Assembly: GCA_038729425.1 (NCBI GenBank)
Contig: JAVYSB010000001.1
Span: forward strand, 207,927-271,926
Source of the DNA: Thermoplasmataceae archaeon
GTDB lineage: Archaea > Thermoplasmatota > Thermoplasmata > Thermoplasmatales > Thermoplasmataceae
Direction of reading: 5' to 3'
Length of the DNA: 64,000 bases
Positions 18,543-26,817 of the stretch are shown here, in pieces. Numbering within the stretch: position 1 is the first letter of the stretch; each line of letters opens with the position of its first letter. A program made the position numbers and the translations under genes. The notes below the pieces were generated by a model, which was not told the origin of the DNA, searched no databases, and saw only the letters and a list, made by a program, of their open reading frames with translations.

Positions 18543-18976
18543 CTGAGCCACTCCATATATCCTTCCTTAAAGGCGTAAAAGACGGCGAAAAGAGGCATTG
18601 CCAGGAAGACGAGCGTATCGATAAAGGCACCTAGTCCAAGTGTCTTAAAGTCGAATGCCCATGGGAACAGGAGTACCATATCAACATCGAACAGTACAAA
18701 TAGCAGAACAATTATGTAATACTGTATGTTTACAAATTTTCCTATTTCACCCCTTGAAATCTCGCCGCTTTCATATGTCTCCAGATATGCCTGGTCTTTC
18801 ACCGGGGGACTATTAACATTGACCATGTTTGAAAGAATGTCGTTTACCTTGAAGCTCACATGTCCACTTTTCCCGAATCTGTTCTGACTCAGAGATGGCA
18901 GGATAGCAAACAGAGCAGCCATACCAATGATAAGCAGGATAAGCGTTATCAATAGGGGTATGTACCCGTAAAGCAT
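18539..18976 (-). CDS. nuoA: Complex I subunit A
   Basis: 145 aa with three membrane helices, first gene of the nuo operon. The conserved stretch YESGEISRG...[25 protein letters not shown] is the NuoA hallmark. It contributes to the quinone cavity. I chose the ATG at 18976 over an in-frame TTG at 18982 because a TATA box at 18997-19004 would start transcription almost at that ATG. Confidence 0.93.
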   Translation of the reverse strand: MLYGYIPLLITLILLIIGMAALFAILPSLSQNRFGKSGHVSFKVNDILSNMVNVNSPPVKDQAYLETYESGEISRGEIGKFVNIQYYIIVLLFVLFDVDMVLLFPWAFDFKTLGLGAFIDTLVFLAMPLFAVFYAFKEGYMEWLR

Positions 18977-18996
18977 AGGCAAAGTATTGTTACACG

Positions 18997-19004
18997 ATAT
19001 AAGT
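18997..19004 (-). promoter_or_regulatory. TATA box of the nuo operon
   Basis: ACTTATAT on the minus strand, centred about 25 nt upstream of the nuoA ATG. This predicts a leaderless transcript for the whole nuoA-N operon and the genes behind it, since no other spacing above 3 nt occurs until 9 kb. Confidence 0.55.
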
Positions 19005-19094
19005 ATATTTCCTCGAATATTTAGCGCTTTTCCCGCATACTTGAGCGTAATTTGGTATATGTGAAAGAATCGATTAAAAGAGTCCGCAGATAAA

Positions 19095-20945
19095 TTAAGG
19101 CAGGTATCGATCTTTAAGAGCCCTATATGCTGAGATCACGTCTGATGGATTAAATGGCCTCCCGGTAACCATTTTAATCTTAGCAACAATATTTTTCTCG
19201 CTGACCTTACCTGGAGTTTCCGAGATTATTTTCCTCAAGACAGAAACAATGTCGTCCATAGACATGGGAGTGATCTCTTCCATGCCAATTATATCAACTG
19301 CCAATTTTTTCTTGGAAAGCATTATCTCTATTGCCCTCTCAATGACATCCCTAATCCAGCCTCTCTCGCCAGCAATCCTGAGCAACTTGTAAAGCTCGTT
19401 CATCTGCACAGTGGATTTGTACTTTTTCTCGAGTTCGGGTATGGTCTGCAAAAGCAGCCTGGCTGATATTTTTGGATTTCCAATTAAACTGCAAATCTCT
19501 TCAAAGTCGTTTGACCTGAAGGTGTTGACCAAGACCATAGAATCCTGCTTTGAGATTCCATATTTGCTGGATATCTCTCCTATCTTTTCTTCTGGGGATT
19601 CAGGGACTTTCCCCGACATTTCCTCGATATAGGACCGGTTAAGCGATATGACTGGAATATCAGTTTCCGGATACATCCTTTCCCGTCCCGGCATTGGCCT
19701 TAGAAATCCAGTTGTTCCTTCATCAGTGGGAAATCTTGTTTCCGTGAGATCCATACTTATCAGTTTTGAAATCCTGCGGAATATCTCCTGAAACAGCATT
19801 TCCTTCATTTTTTCCGGGCATGATATTATGATCGCCGCGTCTTCCCTCCCCTTATTCAGGATATTATAGACTCGTTCAGCCTCCTCCGCTGTTATACCGT
19901 AATCAGGAAGCTCGTCGGAATGAAATAGCCCCTTAATTCCGTATCTCTTTACCAGATCTGAGATTTCCTTTCCCATCCTGAAAGACCCGCTTTTCATCAA
20001 ACCAGCCATGCCCTTGAGAGGGCAGCCATATACCCGGTTCCCAGAAGATATGTTTTGCGAAATTATTCGCGAACTTGTATTGGATAACAATTCGGTCAAG
20101 TCGCTTATTTTAGGTGATATTCTGTAATACTCAAGGTATTGCTGTGTCCTGTGGGATATCTCGAGCAATGCCTCCTGCCTTTCGAGCTCATACCTTATTA
20201 CGTCAGGGATCAGGGAGAGCTTTTGAACGCCCTTAATTTCCACCCTGCCAAAACCGAATGAAACGTTGACGTCCTGTCTAATGGCATCTACTGTCATACG
20301 CGTCAAACCAGTGGCCTGGACAAAATACCCTATTGCCCTGGCCGTTTCCACTGCATGATCTTCGTCTATAATATCAGGTTCTGTGGCTATTTCAATAAGC
20401 GGAATACCAAGCCTATCTAGGGAGAATAGGTTCACACCCTTTTCCGCCTCGAGAAGCCTGGCCGAATCTTCTTCCAGACAGACACTGGTGACCCTGACAT
20501 CTCCACGGGATGTTGAAATGGAACCGTTCATGGAGATAATCGCGGTTCGCTGAAATCCGGAGGTGTTAGATCCATCAACAACTACCTTTCTCATAAAAAA
20601 AATGTCTTCGAGCACCTTTGACTTAAGAGCTAGGGAAGCAATGACAGCGGCATCCATTGCCTTTCGATCAACCGCATGAGGGGGTTCTTCATCATATTCT
20701 ACTAGACATGAATTATCTGTGGCAGAATATTCTGCGGACAGATTTCTTTCCATCTCATATCTGGCGGCCTTGTCTATGGAACCCATCTCACTAGAAGTTG
20801 CAACAAGCTTGCGAGAGAATCTGAAAATCTCAGAGCCGTGAGATTCTGTAGGGCATCTGCAGAATAGTTTTCTCCCCGACACCTGAAAGTGTATCTCGAG
20901 GCCAATCTTCATTTTACTTCTCAGATCGTATGTTTTTGCAGACAT
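19095..20945 (-). CDS. gatE: Glu-tRNA(Gln) amidotransferase subunit E
   Basis: 616 aa. With GatD it converts misacylated Glu-tRNA(Gln) to Gln-tRNA(Gln), the archaeal-only route. The GatB/E kinase-like cradle begins KIGLEIHFQVSGRKLFCRCP and includes GMAGLMKSGSFRMGKE and RMYPETDIPVI. A C-terminal tRNA-binding YqeY-like tail follows. The ATG at 20945 lies 2 nt after the gatD stop, and GAGGGG upstream can serve as ribosome-binding site. An in-frame TTG two codons earlier overlaps gatD. Confidence 0.95.
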   Translation of the reverse strand: MSAKTYDLRSKMKIGLEIHFQVSGRKLFCRCPTESHGSEIFRFSRKLVATSSEMGSIDKAARYEMERNLSAEYSATDNSCLVEYDEEPPHAVDRKAMDAAVIASLALKSKVLEDIFFMRKVVVDGSNTSGFQRTAIISMNGSISTSRGDVRVTSVCLEEDSARLLEAEKGVNLFSLDRLGIPLIEIATEPDIIDEDHAVETARAIGYFVQATGLTRMTVDAIRQDVNVSFGFGRVEIKGVQKLSLIPDVIRYELERQEALLEISHRTQQYLEYYRISPKISDLTELLSNTSSRIISQNISSGNRVYGCPLKGMAGLMKSGSFRMGKEISDLVKRYGIKGLFHSDELPDYGITAEEAERVYNILNKGREDAAIIISCPEKMKEMLFQEIFRRISKLISMDLTETRFPTDEGTTGFLRPMPGRERMYPETDIPVISLNRSYIEEMSGKVPESPEEKIGEISSKYGISKQDSMVLVNTFRSNDFEEICSLIGNPKISARLLLQTIPELEKKYKSTVQMNELYKLLRIAGERGWIRDVIERAIEIMLSKKKLAVDIIGMEEITPMSMDDIVSVLRKIISETPGKVSEKNIVAKIKMVTGRPFNPSDVISAYRALKDRYLP

Positions 20946-20947
20946 GT

Positions 20948-22210
20948 TCAAACCAGCCCCTCGAATGATCCTGCAAACTCCCTTTCAATAATTTCGCCAC
21001 GAAGGTTTAGCTGCATAATGTCCTTGAACTGATCGTCATTGAAGTTACCAAGTACATACATTGCCTTTACCAGCGCTACCTCTGGAAGCATATTGTGCAG
21101 CGGAATTACGCCAGACTCCAGAAGTTCTCTCCCTGTGGAATAAACATTAAGATTTACCGCCCCATTCAAGCACTGGGACGTCATCATGACTTTCTTGCCG
21201 GCCATGACAGCCTCAGATATAACTGGCATGAGGCTGTGGGATACATGACCCAGCCCAGTCCCCATCAGTATAGCTGCCTTCTTTCCTTCGATTGCCCTTT
21301 GGAAATCTTCAGGAGAATATGACGGGTAAAAGTAAATCAATGAAACTGACGGTTCCAGCTTTGCCATCAATTCATTCCGATCTCCCACCTTCGTGTAAGG
21401 TGAGTTAATGGTGACTTTCCCTGACTCATAGTTCCCCAGTTCCTTCTCCCCAAGGCTCCTGAATGCGTCTCTTCTGCTGGTATGCATTTTTCTGGTCCTT
21501 ACGGCACGATGTATGGAAATCCTGCTATCAGAAAGGCTGTCATGCATGGCAATCCCAACTTCTCCAAAATCTGTTGTGGCCAGATGAATAGCTCCTTCGG
21601 CGTTCAGGAAAGCGTCACTGCTTGGCCTGTCCGAGCTTCTCTGCGATCCAACAAATATTATGGGCCCGGTTTGTGAAGAAAACATGAAGCTGATTGCCGA
21701 TGCGGTGTACGTCATTGTATCAGTACCGTGGAACACTACACATCCATCATTTTTGTCAAGCCCATTCTTAATTCTTTTCGCTATGCCGATCCACTTATCC
21801 GGGGTTATGTTCTCACTCAAGATATTGTCTATGGTCTCAGCGTCGACATTGATTCCTTTCACCTTATCTGAAATAAAGCTTACGTCCTGGGAAGGGCTCA
21901 CTGCCCCCGTCTTGTAATCTACTTTGCTGGCTATTGTGCCCCCTGTAGCCAGAAGCGAAACTTTCTTTGAACTGTTGCTCATTCTTTTGGCAGGAGACAC
22001 CGCCTGCATCGTTGGTGTGGAATTACCGTTTTCTTCAAATCTGGATTCAATGAGGTCCATAGATTCAACTGGAATGACTATGTTATAACCATTTGACAGC
22101 TTCACGGTAACAAGCGCACCGTCAAAGTGGATGAAAAGTCCCTCGTATACATTTCCAGAATAGGAAAATTTCAGGGAAGTCCCGAATTTTATTGCCGACA
22201 TGTCCGTCAT
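20948..22210 (-). CDS. gatD: Glu-tRNA(Gln) amidotransferase subunit D (asparaginase type)
   Basis: 420 aa amidase that releases ammonia from glutamine or asparagine for GatE. An N-terminal small beta domain (residues 1-60) precedes an L-asparaginase-like domain with the two catalytic threonine motifs SLLATGGTIASK and VVFHGTDTMTYTASA. The later AILMGTGLGHVS segment is also typical. Its presence with GatE implies that this archaeon lacks GlnRS. Confidence 0.95.
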   Translation of the reverse strand: MTDMSAIKFGTSLKFSYSGNVYEGLFIHFDGALVTVKLSNGYNIVIPVESMDLIESRFEENGNSTPTMQAVSPAKRMSNSSKKVSLLATGGTIASKVDYKTGAVSPSQDVSFISDKVKGINVDAETIDNILSENITPDKWIGIAKRIKNGLDKNDGCVVFHGTDTMTYTASAISFMFSSQTGPIIFVGSQRSSDRPSSDAFLNAEGAIHLATTDFGEVGIAMHDSLSDSRISIHRAVRTRKMHTSRRDAFRSLGEKELGNYESGKVTINSPYTKVGDRNELMAKLEPSVSLIYFYPSYSPEDFQRAIEGKKAAILMGTGLGHVSHSLMPVISEAVMAGKKVMMTSQCLNGAVNLNVYSTGRELLESGVIPLHNMLPEVALVKAMYVLGNFNDDQFKDIMQLNLRGEIIEREFAGSFEGLV

Positions 22211-22273
22211 AATTCAAGCCCTTGATTTGGTAAATGCTCCTTTTATTTATAATGGATTGCCGTCCTTTTGTGT

Positions 22274-23083
22274 CTAGAATAGCTTTTTCTGATCTTGACC
22301 CTTTCCAATCCGGAGTCCCAGTTCCATGCCAAGGCTAATAGCGTTCATTGGAGCATTCCCCTCGTGATGGTTGTTAAAATAAATAAAGATGTCATCCCCT
22401 GTTGATACGGATTTCTTAATAGTCGCGCTCAGTTCCCGAATCTCATCCATATTGTAGAGATACTTGTATTTTGACATTCCTTCGTCTTTGCTCTCCCACT
22501 GTGCCACATTTCGCCCATGCAACCTTATGTATTTTGTCCCAACCTCGAGACTGGATAAATTGGCCACGGGTGTGTCAGTACTGACTGTTCCAATTCCCAT
22601 ATTTCCAAGAGTTTCAGACGCGGATCTGAGTTCCATATCAGAGTTTCTGAGTTCTACGAAGTATTTGTATCCCGAAGAATCCAGATTTCCTAGAAAATCC
22701 GTAAAATCGTCCCAGTAGTTCATGGAAAGTCGTGAAGACATCTGAATCAAGCAGGCTCCTAGTTTTCCGGCTGAATCCATTTCACCTAAGATTTGCCTTT
22801 CAAAATCGACCGCCTTGTTTACGCAGCTCTTCCTGTCGCTGAAAAACAGATCGTGCGTTATGCTCCCGGGCATCTTTATGGAGAATCTGAAATCCTTCCT
22901 GTCTCCGACCTTTTTGCACCAAGATTGCACGATCTCCTTCTCCGGATTGCCATAGAATGTACTGTTTATTTCCACTGAGTTGAACATCTGAGAGTAGTAT
23001 CTTAGCTGGTCTCTGATATAGGATGGATAAAATACCCCGAACCATTCCTTGTAGTTCCAACCGGAACAGCCCAGCCATATCAT
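22274..23083 (-). CDS. DUF72 (YecE-like) family protein
   Basis: 269 aa TIM-barrel-like protein of unknown function. Signature segments are GCSGWNYKEWFGVFYP, YSQMFNSVEINSTFYGNP, FRFSIKMPGSITHD and YIRLHGRN. It begins 4 nt after the acyl-CoA dehydrogenase gene, so the two are probably cotranscribed. No function can be assigned from sequence. Confidence 0.85.
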   Translation of the reverse strand: MIWLGCSGWNYKEWFGVFYPSYIRDQLRYYSQMFNSVEINSTFYGNPEKEIVQSWCKKVGDRKDFRFSIKMPGSITHDLFFSDRKSCVNKAVDFERQILGEMDSAGKLGACLIQMSSRLSMNYWDDFTDFLGNLDSSGYKYFVELRNSDMELRSASETLGNMGIGTVSTDTPVANLSSLEVGTKYIRLHGRNVAQWESKDEGMSKYKYLYNMDEIRELSATIKKSVSTGDDIFIYFNNHHEGNAPMNAISLGMELGLRIGKGQDQKKLF

Positions 23084-23087
23084 GTAT

Positions 23088-24233
23088 TCACTTTGATTTC
23101 AGAATTTCTCTTGATATTATGACCTTCTGAATCTGATTCGTTCCTTCGTAAATCTGAGTTATTTTCGCATCACGCATATGTCTTTCAGCGTCAAAGTCAG
23201 TAGTGTACCCGTAGCCGCCAAAGAGCTGGAGACAATCTGTTGTTACACTCATGGCCATGTCCGAGGAGAAGAGTTTTGCCATCGAAGATAGTCTAACCGT
23301 GTCCTCGTGTCTTTCCATGGCCAAAACTGCAGCGTCTATCAGATGACGCGACGCTTCGATTCTCGTAGCCATGTCTGATATCATGAACTGTATCCCCTGA
23401 AAACTGGAAATTGGCTGGCCGAACTGCTTTCTCTGTTTTATGTACTCAACTGCTTCGTCAAACGCCCCCTCTGCGATTCCCAGTGCCTGTGCGGCTATTC
23501 CTATTCTTCCCGCGTCGAGCGTTTCCATTACTACCTTAAATCCACTATTCAACTCCCCAACGATATTCTCAGGAGGCACTTCAACGTTATTGAATACAAG
23601 TTCGACTGTGCTTGATCCCCTTATTCCCATCTTGTGGATATCCCTGCTTATTTCTAAGCCGGGCGTATCAGCATCAACAACGAATGTAGAGATTCCCCTG
23701 TAACCTTTTGATGGATCAGTGACCACGTCTACAACATAGAATTCCGCAAGCCTCCCATTTGAGATGAAAATCTTGTTCCCGTTTATCACATATTTTCCGC
23801 TTTTTTTAATGGCAGATGTCTTGATAGAGGCCGCATCGCTACCGGATCCGGGCTCAGTAAGAGCCAAACCACCCACGGATCCACTGGCTACCCGTGTCAA
23901 ATAACGCTTCTTGATGGATTCGTCACCGAACAACAGCACAGGTTCCGCAAATAGCGTCAGTGCTCCATCAAGCACCAGTGCGGTGCTTGGACAGGCTTTC
24001 GAGAGTTCTTCAATAACCTTGACAAGAAAGCGAAAACTGAGTCCTGCACCGCCATACTTTTCCGGGATATAAGTTGCAAAGAGTCCAAGCTCCTTCATTC
24101 TGTCGATAAGGGCCTTTGGCACCTCCATTTCTTCGTCTATCTTCTTGGCCAGAGGCTTTACCTCTTCCCTGGCGAATCTGGCGACGTATTCAAAGACCTC
24201 ATTTTCCTGATTGTTAAGTAACGAATATGCCAT
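23088..24233 (-). CDS. Acyl-CoA dehydrogenase
   Basis: 381 aa FAD enzyme that introduces the alpha-beta double bond in acyl-CoA. It has FAD/substrate motifs GGLALTEPGSGSDAASIKT and GNKIFISNG, the helix GRIGIAAQALGIAEGAFDEA, and the catalytic Glu region QIYEGTNQIQKVIISREI. The frame is open 32 codons further, but that part is unlike the family. The ATG at 24233 fits, with a TATA-like TTATTTATT about 25 nt upstream and no ribosome-binding site (leaderless). Confidence 0.92.
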   Translation of the reverse strand: MAYSLLNNQENEVFEYVARFAREEVKPLAKKIDEEMEVPKALIDRMKELGLFATYIPEKYGGAGLSFRFLVKVIEELSKACPSTALVLDGALTLFAEPVLLFGDESIKKRYLTRVASGSVGGLALTEPGSGSDAASIKTSAIKKSGKYVINGNKIFISNGRLAEFYVVDVVTDPSKGYRGISTFVVDADTPGLEISRDIHKMGIRGSSTVELVFNNVEVPPENIVGELNSGFKVVMETLDAGRIGIAAQALGIAEGAFDEAVEYIKQRKQFGQPISSFQGIQFMISDMATRIEASRHLIDAAVLAMERHEDTVRLSSMAKLFSSDMAMSVTTDCLQLFGGYGYTTDFDAERHMRDAKITQIYEGTNQIQKVIISREILKSK

Positions 24234-24367
24234 AGTTGCCCATGTAATGTCAAATAAATAACTTATCGGGAACCCTATTTTATGTTGGTTTGAGCATTGA
24301 AAGGTAAGGTCTGCGCAATAAACGCACAAACACTAGTTGGTGAAGAAAATAAAATGGAAGAGAAAAT

Positions 24368-24949
24368 CTATTCAACTGAAACTATTTCTTTCTTGAGAGT
24401 CTCGAGAAGATCTGGTGGGATTCTGGCGACCTGTTCGTATTCCTTCTTGCGGGTTTCAATAAAGGCATTTTTAGACCTCGTGAATCTGGAAACCTGTGCT
24501 CTGCTGAACTTAAATTTCAGGTACTGTAGTGTTGATTCAAGAACCTCTGTTGATCTACCTGATTCCGGAGTGGCCTGGATCTCAGCGCTGTCGAACACCA
24601 GGAAAACAGTCTTCTCTATTCCTGCTAGCTTGGGCATTTCCCTCAGCAGCTGATCCTGATCTGATATTTCTATGAACATTGAGACGCTGAGGACGCCATT
24701 TGAAGGCATGAGGTCCTCGTATATCCCTATGAGGTGTTGTACTTCTTTATAATCCGTGACATTCTCAAGGAATACCATTTCGGTTATCTGATTCAGGATG
24801 ATATCTTTGTGTTCGAAGAGGAAACTGAACGTCCTGGTTGTAATCCGGCGCTTTCTTTCGAATTCTATTACTTGCCTATTTATCAGTTCTCTCTTTGTTT
24901 TATAAGCTGAAGGAGAGAGTATCTCTCCGGGTTGTATGAATACTGACAT
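24368..24949 (-). CDS. DUF3501 family protein
   Basis: 193 aa soluble protein. The N terminus (GEILSPSAYKTKRELINRQV) and the middle (EITEMVFLENV-like, EIYEDLMPS-like segments) match my memory of DUF3501, a family usually encoded beside rubrerythrin, as here, where it starts 2 nt downstream. Function unknown; presumably oxidative-stress related. It has no cysteines or membrane segments. The family call rests on pattern memory and gene context. Confidence 0.7.
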   Translation of the reverse strand: MSVFIQPGEILSPSAYKTKRELINRQVIEFERKRRITTRTFSFLFEHKDIILNQITEMVFLENVTDYKEVQHLIGIYEDLMPSNGVLSVSMFIEISDQDQLLREMPKLAGIEKTVFLVFDSAEIQATPESGRSTEVLESTLQYLKFKFSRAQVSRFTRSKNAFIETRKKEYEQVARIPPDLLETLKKEIVSVE

Positions 24950-24951
24950 AT

Positions 24952-25371
24952 TTATTGCTTCAATTTCGCGAGAGTATCTTCATACTTCTTAGCGTGCGCT
25001 TTTTCCGCTTTAGTTAAGATCTCAAACCAATGGGCTATATCCTCAAAGCCCTCTTCCCGGGCGACCTTTGCAAAGCCTGGATACATCTGGCTATATTCAT
25101 ATGTTTCACCTGCTATTGCGGATTTGAGGTTCTGTTCGGTAGTTCCAATAGGTTCTCCAGTGACTGGGTCTCCTACTGCCTTCAGGTAATTCATGTGCCC
25201 AAAGGCATGTGCTGTTTCTCCATCGGCGGTTGATCTGAAAATCTGGGAGATCTCCTGGTTCCCCTCTTCATCGGCTTTCTGTGCAAAGTAAAGATATCTT
25301 CTGTTAGCCTGGCTTTCACCCGCGAAACCTGCTTTCAGGTTTTCAAGAGTCTTGCTATGTTTAAAGTCCAT
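24952..25371 (-). CDS. Rubrerythrin (ferritin-like domain only)
   Basis: 139 aa four-helix diiron protein, probably a peroxide reductase. Metal-ligand motifs are AGFAGESQANRRY, DGETAHAFGH, AGETYEYSQMYP and KAEKAHAKKY. The C-terminal rubredoxin domain is missing, so electrons must come from a separate carrier. The ATG at 25371 is fixed by GGTGA 4 nt upstream; the frame also offers a TTG six codons earlier, which lies before that site. Confidence 0.92.
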   Translation of the reverse strand: MDFKHSKTLENLKAGFAGESQANRRYLYFAQKADEEGNQEISQIFRSTADGETAHAFGHMNYLKAVGDPVTGEPIGTTEQNLKSAIAGETYEYSQMYPGFAKVAREEGFEDIAHWFEILTKAEKAHAKKYEDTLAKLKQ

Positions 25372-25375
25372 TTTT

Positions 25376-25410
25376 TCACCGTTTGCCAATTGAATGAGAG
25401 TATAAAGGTT
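25376..25410 (-). promoter_or_regulatory. Rubrerythrin promoter and ribosome-binding site
   Basis: On the minus strand AACCTTTATA (25401-25410) is the TATA box and GGTGA (25376-25380) the Shine-Dalgarno, giving a leader of only about 10 nt. The same layout occurs before the peroxiredoxin at 5901. Confidence 0.5.
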
Positions 25411-25440
25411 TTTTCCTTATACACATAACTACCAAATAAT

Positions 25441-26607
25441 CTATATAAATATGGCTCTCTTTGAAGCCACCATAAAGACAGCTGCGTAGAGGGGTACTTC
25501 GTTTTTCCCAGCGGCCAAGTCCAAATGTTTTCCGTTAATTTCGATGGTTGTGTCACTTTCAACCTGTATGGCCGCAGTACCCTGAGCAAATGACTTCGGT
25601 ATTGCTTCCCTGAGCGGGTCAAACCCTTCCATATCCTTGATCCTGACATTTATGACCTTGAGGCCCGTCTTACCGTGAAGGCTGCCGGGGAACCTTATTA
25701 ATCTGTGTACGTCCGTAGTTACGGGATCATCTATTTCAGAACTCAGTTGATCCCTTGTTTGGGAAATTACGTTATCTAAAATCTTCTCAAATCGCGGGTC
25801 TGATTCTGAGACGGAATACTTTTCCGGGCCTTCCATTGAAAAAATGTCAATTCTCTTCATGGTCTTAGATCCTATTTTCAATGGCCTGTTTAGATAGTCC
25901 ACGAAACTCCTTGCCGTGTTGCCATTATCCAGTATGCCTTTAACCACATCTCTTGCCAGGTCCCTCACTCGGGGGAGATTGCGGAAGTATGACGAAAGAG
26001 CAATATCCACATTTCTGGGCCAACCTCCGATAAACTGTTTTTCACTTGCGGAGGCTATAATTCCCTGAGCCGATATGTTTTCTCCACGAATGTAATCGGT
26101 GATCTCCCGTCTGGAGTCTGAGGACATTTCGTAAACTTTCTCGCTAAGTACATGAACGTGGTATCCCCTCCCACCAGAGAAATATACTTTTAGTTCTGAT
26201 TCTTCAAACCCAAGATCACCCAGAAGAAAATGGTGAATTAGGCGCAGCGTGTGCTTCTTGACCTCGTCAAGAATCTGGGTGTAGGTCATTCTTTCTGCCC
26301 CCTTGATGTGATCGGCGTCAAGATCAAAAATCAGCTCAGCACCAAGCCATTCTTTTTCCTGCATCTTTTTTTCCTCTGGCTTACGGTAATATGAGGTCGA
26401 ATAGTACAGATGCCTCGGAACCACACTTGTAACAAAATATTTCAGTTCTGCTGAAGTCAGTATTCGTCTGTGCCTGGACATTGATCCGTTAAATGGGATG
26501 TAACCTATTTCTCGTGACTGCAGGAGATCGGGAGTTTCCAGCTGTTCGTTCACGTAGTAATCGTGAAAAAGCCCTCTCAGCTTCTGGTCGGATTCTGCAG
26601 CATCCAT
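25441..26607 (-). CDS. priS: DNA primase small (catalytic) subunit
   Basis: 388 aa archaeal/eukaryotic-type primase. The catalytic aspartates are in ELIFDLDADH (D95, D97), and the nucleotide-binding SGGRGYHVHV motif is near residue 145. A further conserved segment is RLIRFPGSLHGKTGLKV near residue 310. It makes primers at the replication fork with PriL, which is not in the window. Divergent from the S53 protease. Confidence 0.95.
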   Translation of the reverse strand: MDAAESDQKLRGLFHDYYVNEQLETPDLLQSREIGYIPFNGSMSRHRRILTSAELKYFVTSVVPRHLYYSTSYYRKPEEKKMQEKEWLGAELIFDLDADHIKGAERMTYTQILDEVKKHTLRLIHHFLLGDLGFEESELKVYFSGGRGYHVHVLSEKVYEMSSDSRREITDYIRGENISAQGIIASASEKQFIGGWPRNVDIALSSYFRNLPRVRDLARDVVKGILDNGNTARSFVDYLNRPLKIGSKTMKRIDIFSMEGPEKYSVSESDPRFEKILDNVISQTRDQLSSEIDDPVTTDVHRLIRFPGSLHGKTGLKVINVRIKDMEGFDPLREAIPKSFAQGTAAIQVESDTTIEINGKHLDLAAGKNEVPLYAAVFMVASKRAIFI

Positions 26608-26795
26608 TTTTACAGTCTTATGTTAGAGTGTTAAGTTGCGTTTAACATTTTTGAACCGTACGAGTCTCTGAAACTTTAGGTCGAAATGATATACGAATAG
26701 GATTTACTATCACATGATTCACGCTTTAATTGAATTCTGGACTGTTTACAAAGAGTGCCTTACGATTCTCACTTAGTCATATTGAAAGTCACATA

Positions 26796-26806
26796 TTATA
26801 TAAATA
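26796..26806 (+). promoter_or_regulatory. TATA box of the S53 protease gene
   Basis: TTATATAAATA is the strongest TATA match in the 210-base divergent region between priS and the protease. Its spacing puts the transcription start close to the two candidate ATGs at 26818 and 26830, so the mRNA is probably leaderless. Confidence 0.55.
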
Positions 26807-26817
26807 AGATTTACGAT

